Shown here: positions 16,609 to 24,285 of the stretch, one piece after another | Position numbering within the stretch: the stretch's first letter is position 1 | Layout: every line of letters begins with the position of its first letter | Program-made: the position numbers and the translations under genes | Notes under the pieces: generated by a model | What the model was told of the DNA's origin: nothing | The model's database searches: none | Seen by the model: the letters and a program-made list of their open reading frames with translations, nothing else | Source of the DNA: an uncultured Lachnospiraceae bacterium | Lineage (GTDB): Bacteria > Bacillota > Clostridia > Lachnospirales > Lachnospiraceae | Assembly: GCA_902768735.1 (NCBI GenBank) | Contig: CACXMK010000005.1 | Location: 1 to 64,000, forward strand | Reading direction: 5' to 3' | Length of the DNA stretch: 64,000 nt

Positions 16609-19600
16609 GTGATCGCCAAGGATTATACTTTAGGAATCGACATCGGATCCACGACTGTAAAGATCGCCATTCTGGGCCCGGACCGCAAACTGCGCTTCGC
16701 GGACTACCGGCGCCATCACGCCGACATCCGCGGGACGCTCTACGCGCTCGTGACAGAGGCTATTGAGAAACTCGGCGACTGTACGGTCCATCCTGTCATA
16801 ACCGGCTCCGGCGGCCTGACACTGGCCAATAATTTAGAAGTGCCCTTCGTACAGGAAGTGGTCTCCGTATCCACTGCTCTGGAGTTTATCGCTCCCAAGA
16901 CAGATGTCGCTATCGAGCTGGGCGGAGAAGACGCAAAGATCATCTATTTTGAAAACGGCAGCGTTGAGCAGCGCATGAACGGCATCTGTGCCGGCGGCAC
17001 AGGTTCCTTCATCGACCAGATGGCATCCCTCTTGCAGACGGACGCCGCAGGACTCAACGAATACGCCAAGGATTACACATCACTATATACCATCGCAGCC
17101 CGCTGCGGTGTTTTCGCGAAATCCGATATCCAGCCCCTGATCAATGAAGGTGCGACGAAGGAAGACCTTGCCGCCTCCATCTTCCAGGCGGTCGTCAACC
17201 AGACGATCAGCGGTCTTGCCTGCGGCAAGCCCATTCGCGGCCATGTCGCGTTTCTCGGCGGGCCTCTTCACTTCCTCCCGGAACTGAAGGCGGCCTTTAT
17301 CCGCACGCTCCGTCTGGACGAGGAGCACACGATCGAGGTGGAGAACTCCCATCTCTTTGCTGCCATGGGCAGCGCTATGAACGCCGTGGAGGATGTTTGC
17401 CTTCCCCTTTCCGGAATGCAGGAGAAACTTTCCGGGGAGATCCATATGGAATTCGAGATCGGCCGCATGGATCCCCTGTTCTCGTCCCGGGAAGAATATG
17501 ACGCCTTTACGAAGCGCCACAGCAAGGCGCGCGTGAAGAAGGGGGATCTCTCCACCTATCACGGAAACTGCTATCTTGGGATCGACGCCGGATCCACCAC
17601 GACCAAACTCGCACTGGTCGGTGAAGACGGCTCTCTTTTGTATTCCTTTTACAGCAACAACGAGGGAAGTCCCATCAGGACCTCCATCCGCTCCATCAGG
17701 GAGATCAAGAAGCTCCTTCCCAAAGACGCGCACATCGTGCGCAGCTGCTCCACCGGCTACGGCGAGGCGCTGCTCAAGGCGGCTTTCCTTCTGGACGAAG
17801 GCGAAGTCGAGACGATCGCGCATTACTACGCGGCGGCTTTCTTCAATCCCGAAGTGGACTGCATCCTGGACATCGGCGGACAGGACATGAAGTGTATCCG
17901 CATCAAGAACCACGCCGTGGACAATGTCCTCCTCAACGAGGCCTGCTCCTCCGGCTGCGGCTCCTTCATCGAGACCTTCGCGAAGTCACTGGACTTCAGC
18001 GTTCAGGATTTTGCCAAAGCAGCGCTGTTCGCGGAGCATCCCATCGACCTGGGCACCCGCTGCACGGTGTTCATGAATTCCCGCGTCAAGCAGGCGCAGA
18101 AGGAAGGCGCGAATGTTTCCGACATCTCCGCCGGCCTCGCCTATTCGGTCGTCAAGAACGCCCTTTTCAAGGTCATCAAGGTCTCCGATGCGTCCCAGCT
18201 TGGCAGGAATATCGTCGTGCAGGGCGGCACCTTCTATAACGACGCCGTCCTTCGAAGCCTCGAACTGATCGCAGACGGAGAGGTGATCCGTCCGGACATC
18301 GCAGGCATCATGGGCGCTTTCGGCGCCGCGCTGATCGCAAGAGAGCGCTACGACGAGGAAGTTCCCAGCACGATGCTCTCTTTTGATGAGATCGAGAACC
18401 TCACCTTCGAGACCTCGATCCGCAACTGCGGGAAGTGCAACAACAACTGCCGCCTGACCGTCAACCACTTCACCGGCGGGCGCGAATACATCTCCGGCAA
18501 CCGCTGCGAGCGCGGTCTTGGCCAGGAGGTGAAAAAGAACGATATCCCGAACCTCTATAAATACAAACTCGGGAGGATCTTCGGCTACAAGCCGCTCACC
18601 AGGCAGGAAGCCTTCCGCGGCACAGTCGGCATCCCGCGCGTGCTCAATATTTACGAGAACTTCCCCTTCTGGGCGGTGTTCTTTAAAAAGCTCGGCTACC
18701 GTGTCGTAGTCTCGCCGCTCTCCACTCACGAAGTGTACGAGATGGGCATCGAATCGATCCCCAGCGAGTCCGCATGCTACCCTGCCAAAATAGCGCACGG
18801 CCACATTATGTGGCTGATCGGCAAGGGAGTGGATTTCATCTTCTATCCCTCTCTTTTCTATGAGCGCACCGAATTTGACAAGGCGGACAACCACTACAAC
18901 TGCCCGATCGTCACCTCCTATCCGGAGAACATCCGCAACAACGTGGAGGAGATCAGCCGCGGAGAAGTGGTTTTCAGAAACCCCTTCATGGCCTTCACCA
19001 ATGTGGCTACGGTCAGTTCCGCCCTGAAAAAGGAGTTTTCCGACATTCCGGAGAAAGAAGTCGAGGAAGCGGTTTACGAAGCCTGGACCGAGCTCTCGAA
19101 CTGCCGGCGCGACATCCAGAAGAAGGGCGAAGAAGTCCTGAAATACATGGAGGAGCACAAGGTCAAGGGCATTGTCCTCGCAGGACGCCCTTACCACATT
19201 GATCCCGAGATCAACCACGGCATCCCGGAAATGATCAGCTCCTACGGCATTGCTGTCCTCTCCGAGGACTCCATCTCGCATCTGCAGGATCCCGAGCGGC
19301 CGATCGTCGTCCTGGACCAGTGGATGTATCACTCCAGACTTTACGCCGCCGCAAGCTATGTGCGCGGAAGGGACGACCTGGACCTGATCCAGCTCAACTC
19401 CTTCGGCTGCGGCATTGACGCGGTCACGACGGATCAGGTGGACGATATCCTGTCCGGCTCGGACAAGATCTACACCTGCCTGAAGATCGACGAAGTCAAC
19501 AACCTCGGAAGCGCCCGCATCCGCGTGCGTTCCCTGATCGCAGCGATCCGTATCCGCGACGCGAAAAAGACCCGCCGCAAGCTCCGTGATACGGCCATTA

Positions 19601-20985
19601 AAAAAGTCCCCTTCACAGAGGACATGCGCAAGAACTTTACGATCCTTTGCCCGCAGATGTCGCCGATCCACTTCGACCTGCTCGAGCCCGCGATCAATGC
19701 CTGCGGATACAACCTGGTGGTCCTTCCCAACGACAACCGGCGCGCTGTGGATTTTGGCCTCAAATACGTCAACAACGACGCCTGCTATCCGTCCCTGTTC
19801 GTCGTGGGACAGATCATGGAAGCGCTCAGTTCCGGCAAATACGACCTGAACCGGACTGCCGTCATCATGACGCAGACCGGCGGCGGCTGCCGCGCTTCGA
19901 ACTACGTGGGATTTATCCGCCGCGCCCTCAGGAAGGCCGGTATGGAACAGGTCCCTGTCATCAGCGCAAATATGTCAGGCCTTGAGGATAATCCCGGCTT
20001 CAAGCTCGACCTCAAGCTCCTTACACGCGCCGCTTACGGCATCATCTTCGGAGATGTCATGATGCGCTGCGTCTACAGGATGCGTCCCTACGAGCTCCGC
20101 AAGGGAAGCGTCGAGGCGTGCCACCAGAAATGGCTTCGCAGATGCACCGACTATCTGACAAAGACCTCCGGGCTGAACCTTCCCAAGGTACAGAGGATGG
20201 CGATCGACATGATCCGCGATTTTGACAAGATCCCGATCAGCGAGGAGCGAAAGCCCCGCGTCGGCATCGTCGGCGAGATCCTGGTCAAGTACGCGCCCGC
20301 TGCCAACAACTATCTGGTAGACCTTTTGGAACAGGAAGGCGCCGAGGCGAACGTGCCCGACCTGATGGGCTTCATGCTGTACTGCTTCTACAACCAGGTC
20401 TACAAGGCGGAAAATCTGGGTACCAGCAAAAAGACAGCCCTGATGTGCACGGCAGGGATCCGGGCGATCGAGGCGTTCCTCGCGCCGATCAACAGGGCGT
20501 ATAAAAAGAGCAGACACTTTGATCCGCCCGCCAGCATCTACGATCTGGTAAAGTACGCGGAGCCCATCGTCAGCATCGGCAATGAGACCGGCGAAGGGTG
20601 GTTCCTGACAGGAGAAATGATCGAGCTGATCCACAGCGGTGTCGAGAACATCGTCTGCATCCAGCCCTTCGGCTGTCTCCCGAACCACGTCGTCGGAAAA
20701 GGCGTCATCAAGCACATCCGGTCGCTGTATCCCATGGCCAATATCGCGGCCATCGACTATGACCCGGGTGCCAGTGAAGTCAACCAGCTCAACCGCATCA
20801 AGCTCATGCTGGCGACAGCCGGCAAAAACGCGGCCCGTAAGGCCGCGGCGGAGGAGGATTCGGATTTCGATCATCTGTATACATCGGGTTCATGCCCCGC
20901 AGAGGAGCCGGATGAAGCCGCCCCGAAGAGACGCGCCGCAAAGAAAACCGGCCGTGTCAGGTTCGGCCGCAAAAAGAAAAAATGA
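16609..20985 (+). CDS. Acyl-CoA dehydratase activase, two ASKHA domains plus DUF2229 and HgdB/C-like region
   Basis: Related to activators of 2-hydroxyacyl-CoA dehydratases and benzoyl-CoA reductases, which use ATP to send a low-potential electron to the partner enzyme. 1458 residues. The first BcrAD/BadFG ATPase domain (~1-270) has LGIDIGSTTVK and ICAGGTGSF; the second (~325-600) has LGIDAGSTTTK and SSGCGSFIE. CGKCNNNC marks the start of the DUF2229 region (~610-900), and a dehydratase-like region with QTGGGCRASNY fills ~1060-1400. The tail is basic. I chose the GTG at 16609 because AGGAG lies 7 nt before it. No dehydratase subunits are adjacent, so the partner and substrate are unknown. Confidence 0.88.
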   Translation: MIAKDYTLGIDIGSTTVKIAILGPDRKLRFADYRRHHADIRGTLYALVTEAIEKLGDCTVHPVITGSGGLTLANNLEVPFVQEVVSVSTALEFIAPKTDVAIELGGEDAKIIYFENGSVEQRMNGICAGGTGSFIDQMASLLQTDAAGLNEYAKDYTSLYTIAARCGVFAKSDIQPLINEGATKEDLAASIFQAVVNQTISGLACGKPIRGHVAFLGGPLHFLPELKAAFIRTLRLDEEHTIEVENSHLFAAMGSAMNAVEDVCLPLSGMQEKLSGEIHMEFEIGRMDPLFSSREEYDAFTKRHSKARVKKGDLSTYHGNCYLGIDAGSTTTKLALVGEDGSLLYSFYSNNEGSPIRTSIRSIREIKKLLPKDAHIVRSCSTGYGEALLKAAFLLDEGEVETIAHYYAAAFFNPEVDCILDIGGQDMKCIRIKNHAVDNVLLNEACSSGCGSFIETFAKSLDFSVQDFAKAALFAEHPIDLGTRCTVFMNSRVKQAQKEGANVSDISAGLAYSVVKNALFKVIKVSDASQLGRNIVVQGGTFYNDAVLRSLELIADGEVIRPDIAGIMGAFGAALIARERYDEEVPSTMLSFDEIENLTFETSIRNCGKCNNNCRLTVNHFTGGREYISGNRCERGLGQEVKKNDIPNLYKYKLGRIFGYKPLTRQEAFRGTVGIPRVLNIYENFPFWAVFFKKLGYRVVVSPLSTHEVYEMGIESIPSESACYPAKIAHGHIMWLIGKGVDFIFYPSLFYERTEFDKADNHYNCPIVTSYPENIRNNVEEISRGEVVFRNPFMAFTNVATVSSALKKEFSDIPEKEVEEAVYEAWTELSNCRRDIQKKGEEVLKYMEEHKVKGIVLAGRPYHIDPEINHGIPEMISSYGIAVLSEDSISHLQDPERPIVVLDQWMYHSRLYAAASYVRGRDDLDLIQLNSFGCGIDAVTTDQVDDILSGSDKIYTCLKIDEVNNLGSARIRVRSLIAAIRIRDAKKTRRKLRDTAIKKVPFTEDMRKNFTILCPQMSPIHFDLLEPAINACGYNLVVLPNDNRRAVDFGLKYVNNDACYPSLFVVGQIMEALSSGKYDLNRTAVIMTQTGGGCRASNYVGFIRRALRKAGMEQVPVISANMSGLEDNPGFKLDLKLLTRAAYGIIFGDVMMRCVYRMRPYELRKGSVEACHQKWLRRCTDYLTKTSGLNLPKVQRMAIDMIRDFDKIPISEERKPRVGIVGEILVKYAPAANNYLVDLLEQEGAEANVPDLMGFMLYCFYNQVYKAENLGTSKKTALMCTAGIRAIEAFLAPINRAYKKSRHFDPPASIYDLVKYAEPIVSIGNETGEGWFLTGEMIELIHSGVENIVCIQPFGCLPNHVVGKGVIKHIRSLYPMANIAAIDYDPGASEVNQLNRIKLMLATAGKNAARKAAAEEDSDFDHLYTSGSCPAEEPDEAAPKRRAAKKTGRVRFGRKKKK

Positions 20986-21000
20986 TTTACGCACAGACGT

Positions 21001-21044
21001 TAATTAAGGGTACTGATCTTCTTTACGATCGGTACCCTTAATTA
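21001..21044 (-). terminator. Long hairpin closing the AT-rich island
   Basis: An 18-bp stem (13 perfect outer pairs starting TAATTAAGGGTAC) with an 8-nt loop. No strong T-run follows on either strand, but the stem itself ends TTAATTA. It may end the minus-strand transcript, the activase mRNA, or both. Confidence 0.55.
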
Positions 21045-21203
21045 GTGTGCTTTGTCCAATGGCTTGTCCTCCTTAGCACTTGCTTTATGATCCTTGTCTT
21101 TCCACCCTTTTTCTTTTTGTACTGATTGTACTGCGATGATCATGGCTGAATGTGCTGCATCACTGAGTGTCGACCCTCTATCGGATGCTTTCTTTTCGAT
21201 CAT
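21042..21203 (-). CDS. Possible small protein (53 aa) at the 3' end of the AT-rich transcript
   Basis: An ATG at 21203 opens a charged, helical peptide beginning MIEKKASDRGSTLSDAAHSA and ending KAH. Its stop overlaps the base of the terminal hairpin, as many real genes do. The ribosome binding site (AGAAAGAAGA) is weak and its A-ending codons differ from neighbouring genes. It may be chance within a non-coding RNA. Confidence 0.2.
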   Translation of the reverse strand: MIEKKASDRGSTLSDAAHSAMIIAVQSVQKEKGWKDKDHKASAKEDKPLDKAH

Positions 21204-21702
21204 TTCTTCTTTCTGAAAAGATATCTTTTGAGAACTTACCTTTCATAAAAAACTGATTTACTGTTTGATCGATGCGATGATCTGAAATAAAGATTCTTCT
21301 AATCAAAGTTGTCTCTAATTAAAAACCTCTTATGCTATTTCTCATCCTGCATCTTTCCGGGTTTCGATCAGGTTTTATTTCCGGTTTTCATCTCTTTGGA
21401 AATCTTTGTTCGTGTGTTCCTTTATTCCAGTTCCGGTATACATCGGATCCTGTGATCTTTATCAGATCTATGCGATCTTTAAAGATCGGTGGATCTTATA
21501 ATGATCTGAGGAACATCTATCAGATTGATTTCGATGATGAATTGAAATATTCTGCTCTGATGAAAATGCACCGCTATCTTCGTGTACTTGATCTCGGATA
21601 TTTGTAGTTTTCTGAGCTACCAATTATAGGTACTCCAGTGGAGCTATAAGTCCTTCCTTTCTTTCTCCTTTCGAAGATTTATTGGTTTCTCTTTATGAGT
21701 TT

Positions 21703-21731
21703 ATTGTATGTAATCAGGTACAATTTGTCAA
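21703..21731 (-). promoter_or_regulatory. near-consensus promoter of the AT-rich transcript
   Basis: TTGACA (21726-21731), 17-bp spacer, TACAAT (21703-21708). It lies downstream of the glyA terminator and faces the gene-free island, so it has no obvious protein target. Confidence 0.7.
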
Positions 21732-21859
21732 CAACTTCATCCAATCTTTTAAAATTATCTGAATTTTCAGACATTCCGAAACATTTTTTCAGTAAGTACC
21801 AGCTGCTTTTCAGGCATTGTAGAGACCAGTTATGTACCCGTCTGTTTTCGGGCATGGAA

Positions 21860-21883
21860 AAGGCCGGCTGTACAGCCGGCCTT
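21860..21883 (-). terminator. glyA terminator
   Basis: A perfect 24-bp palindrome centred on GGCCGGCTGTACAGCCGGCC, followed on minus by CCTTTTCC, 30 bp past the glyA stop. Confidence 0.8.
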
Positions 21884-21884
21884 G

Positions 21885-21921
21885 AACTATGTCCTTATAC
21901 TAAACTATGTCCTTATACTAA
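21885..21921. repeat. Tandem duplication of the glyA 3' end including its stop codon
   Basis: AACTATGTCCTTATACTAA occurs twice at an 18-bp period. The inner copy contains the glyA stop (21913-21915), and the outer copy repeats it downstream. Confidence 0.85.
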
Positions 21922-23151
21922 CGGATACTTGTCCGTGATGGTCTTGATGATGGCTCTGGCCTCTTCGATGCCGGCCTCCTGCTTCTTGATGACGATGGAG
22001 ATCGCCTCCGCCACGCGGTCGAAGTCTTCCGTGTTCAAGCCGCGGGTCGTCGCTGCAGGTGTTCCGAGACGGATCCCACTGGTCACGAAAGGAGATCTCT
22101 TCTCGTTGGGGATAGTATTCTTGTTCGCGGTGATGCACGCATCGTCGAGCCAGTTCTCGACCTGCTTGCCGGTGAGATCGTAGCGGGTGAGGTCAACCAG
22201 CATCAGGTGGTTGTCCGTACCGCCGGAGACGATATCGATCTCTCTCTTCATAAGACCGTCGCACAGCGCCTTCGCGTTGTCGATGATATTCTGCGCGTAT
22301 ACCTTGAAGGAAGGATCCAGCGCCTCTTTGAAGCAGACAGCCTTTGCCGCGATCACGTGCTCTAAGGGGCCGCCCTGGATGCCGGGGAATACAGCCTTGT
22401 TGAAGTTATACTTCTTAGCCGTCTCCGCGTTCGAAAGGATCATGCCGCCTCTGGGACCCCTGAGGGTCTTATGAGTTGTCGTGGTCACCACGTCCGCATA
22501 GGGGAACGGACTGGGATGAACACCGCCTGCGACCAGGCCGGCGATATGGGCGATGTCTGCCATCAGAACGGCGCCGCAAGCGTCAGCAGCCTCTCTGAAT
22601 TTTGCAAAATCGATCGTCCTGCCGTATGCGGATGCGCCTGCAATGATCATCTTCGGCTTCGCCTCAATGGCGATCCTCTTGACCTCGTCATAGTCGATGA
22701 AGCCGTTCTCGTTCACGCCATAAGGGACGATATTGTAATATGCGCCGGAGATATTGGCGGGGCTTCCGTGTGTCAGATGTCCGCCCTGGCTCAGGTTCAT
22801 GCCCATCAGCGTATCGCCGGGCTCAAGCACTGCGAACTCTACTGCGAGGTTGGCCTGCGCGCCGGAGTGCGGCTGGACATTCGCGTACTCGCAGCCGAAG
22901 AGCTCTTTTGCTCTCTCGATCGCCAGCGTCTCGATCTCATCGATGACCCAGCAGCCGCCATAATAGCGCTTTCCGGAATAGCCTTCCGCGTATTTATTGG
23001 TAAGAGGGCTTCCCATCGCTGCCATAACAGCTTTGCTGGTCCAGTTCTCAGAAGCGATCAGCTCAATATGATCATTCTGTCTCTGTACTTCCTTCTCGAT
23101 GGCTGCAGCGATTTCCGGATCTGTCATCCTTACTTCTTCTATAGAATACAT
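21913..23151 (-). CDS. glyA: Serine hydroxymethyltransferase
   Basis: The PLP enzyme that interconverts serine and glycine and feeds methylene-tetrahydrofolate to one-carbon metabolism. 412 residues. [28 protein letters not shown], given here only as a conserved N-terminal block (~30-58), and the PLP-lysine motif [13 protein letters not shown] are clear. AGGAGGG lies 5 nt before the ATG at 23151. A promoter and a terminator bracket it, so it is monocistronic. Confidence 0.97.
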   Translation of the reverse strand: MYSIEEVRMTDPEIAAAIEKEVQRQNDHIELIASENWTSKAVMAAMGSPLTNKYAEGYSGKRYYGGCWVIDEIETLAIERAKELFGCEYANVQPHSGAQANLAVEFAVLEPGDTLMGMNLSQGGHLTHGSPANISGAYYNIVPYGVNENGFIDYDEVKRIAIEAKPKMIIAGASAYGRTIDFAKFREAADACGAVLMADIAHIAGLVAGGVHPSPFPYADVVTTTTHKTLRGPRGGMILSNAETAKKYNFNKAVFPGIQGGPLEHVIAAKAVCFKEALDPSFKVYAQNIIDNAKALCDGLMKREIDIVSGGTDNHLMLVDLTRYDLTGKQVENWLDDACITANKNTIPNEKRSPFVTSGIRLGTPAATTRGLNTEDFDRVAEAISIVIKKQEAGIEEARAIIKTITDKYPLV

Positions 23152-23209
23152 CTAAACCCTCCTGTCGGTACTTTTGCGGTAGTATCTGACTTTAGTGACC
23201 GTCTTGTGT

Positions 23210-23238
23210 AGTATAACAAGCCGTTTTCACGACTGCAA
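23210..23238 (-). promoter_or_regulatory. glyA promoter
   Basis: TTGCAG (23233-23238), 17-bp spacer, TATACT (23210-23215), about 55 bp before the start codon. Confidence 0.65.
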
Positions 23239-23355
23239 GGGACTGTTCCACTAAATCCGAGGCTTAGGATGCGCCGGCGATTGGTAAAATTGCTCTTGTT
23301 TTCCCAAAAGAACGCTGCAGACCTTGACGCTTCTGCCGATTTTGCTGCGCGGGGC

Positions 23356-23384
23356 TTGCATTTTTCAGTTTTTGGATGTAGTAT
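23356..23384 (+). promoter_or_regulatory. putative promoter of the PAP2 gene
   Basis: TTGCAT (23356-23361), 17-bp spacer, TAGTAT (23379-23384). The -10 is imperfect. Confidence 0.45.
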
Positions 23385-23439
23385 CCTCTGGAATGTTAAA
23401 AAATAGACAGTTTTAGTTCTGAATACAAAGGAGATCCTT

Positions 23440-24180
23440 ATGAATAAGAAATCGCTTTTTGGTTCAGGATTCGGAGGCGGGGCGAAGGCCGTTCAGAGCT
23501 TTCCGCCCGTTATCAGGGATAAGATGAGGACTGCCGTTCCCATGGCGCTCTATATGATCTTCTACTGTGTGACCTTCCTTCTCATCGAGAACTGGAACCG
23601 GCTGCATTACATGGTCATCCACACAACAGTAGACGACAGGATCCCGTTCTGTGAATGGTTCGTGATCCCGTACCTTCTTTGGTTCGGTTATGTCTGCAGT
23701 TTCACCTTATATGTGTTAATGCGTGATGAGAAATGCTATCACGAGGTCTGTACATTCCTGGCGATCGGCATGACCGTTTTTCTGGTCGTCTCGATCTTTT
23801 TTCCGAATATCCTGTATCTTCGGCCTGAGACCATGCCGAGAGACAATGTTTTGACGTATCTGTGCAGCAGGCTGTACGCGGTCGATACACCGACCAACGT
23901 AACACCCAGTATTCATGTTTACAACTCGTTCGCCATCATGATCGGTGCGTGGCACACGGATGCCGGTATTCTCCGGAAACTGTGGGTCAAGACAGCGGTC
24001 ACGGCACAGGGGATCCTGATCATCCTTGCGACGATGTTTATCAAACAGCATTCCTTCTCGGATGTCGTCATTGCCACAGGTCTCTCGCTCGTTTCCTACA
24101 TCCTTGTGTACCGTCTCGGTTTTGTGGCGGTAAACCGGAGGAAAAGGCAGCGGATCGGTCGTTCCGTATTTGAGCATTAA
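23440..24180 (+). CDS. PAP2-family membrane phosphatase-like protein
   Basis: 246 residues, with about six membrane segments. The acid-phosphatase signature is recognisable in its later parts: PSIHVYNSFAI (the PSxH part) and KQHSFSDVVIA (the HxxxD part). It resembles lipid phosphate phosphatases and inositol-phosphoryl transferase-like proteins; the substrate is unknown. AAAGGAG precedes the ATG at 23440. The first ~35 residues are soluble and Gly/Ser-rich. It is a single gene convergent with the LCP gene. Confidence 0.82.
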   Translation: MNKKSLFGSGFGGGAKAVQSFPPVIRDKMRTAVPMALYMIFYCVTFLLIENWNRLHYMVIHTTVDDRIPFCEWFVIPYLLWFGYVCSFTLYVLMRDEKCYHEVCTFLAIGMTVFLVVSIFFPNILYLRPETMPRDNVLTYLCSRLYAVDTPTNVTPSIHVYNSFAIMIGAWHTDAGILRKLWVKTAVTAQGILIILATMFIKQHSFSDVVIATGLSLVSYILVYRLGFVAVNRRKRQRIGRSVFEH

Positions 24181-24219
24181 TGAAATGAGCATTATTAATG
24201 AAATGAGCATTAATGAAAT
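24171..24219. repeat. Tandem repeats over the PAP2 stop codon
   Basis: Three copies of a GAGCATTAATGAAAT-type unit, the second with an extra TTA. The first copy contains the PAP2 stop (24178-24180), so the stop region is triplicated. Confidence 0.75.
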
Positions 24220-24240
24220 TTGAAAACATGATCTGAACAA

Positions 24241-24275
24241 AAAATAAGTCGCGGGAAATTCCCGCGACTTATTTT
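24241..24275. terminator. bidirectional terminator
   Basis: A perfect 15-bp stem (AAAATAAGTCGCGGG and complement) with a 5-nt loop and A/T flanks, between the convergent PAP2 and LCP genes. Confidence 0.88.
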
Positions 24276-24285
24276 TTTGTTAAAT

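Larger units (their letters stand above)
21001..21696 (-). ncRNA. Candidate long non-coding RNA (~700 nt)
   Basis: A 926-bp gap between the activase and glyA holds no ORF above about 90 codons on either strand. It is strongly AT-rich; two 60-base lines counted by hand gave 28% and 38% GC, against roughly 60% in a glyA line. A near-consensus minus promoter starts it and a long hairpin ends it. The predicted RNA is purine-rich and has local stems: ATTTCC pairing GGAAAT, ATCTGA pairing TCAGAT, and the palindromes CGATCTTTAAAGATCG and AAAAGATATCTTTT. Such length, purine bias and isolation recall large ornate RNAs (OLE, ROOL, GOLLD classes), but I cannot match a consensus by eye. A decayed gene is the main alternative. 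Confidence 0.4.

Noticed and set aside
17986..19671. A long ORF on minus inside the activase gene
   Set aside because: It lies opposite an activase with many conserved motifs; high-GC genes of this type commonly give long antisense frames. The same applies to 3434-4621 and 8369-9937.
21332..21607. A 91-codon plus-strand ORF in the AT-rich island
   Set aside because: It has no good ribosome binding site, a pyrimidine-rich composition and no recognisable motif. The strong promoter in this region faces the other strand.
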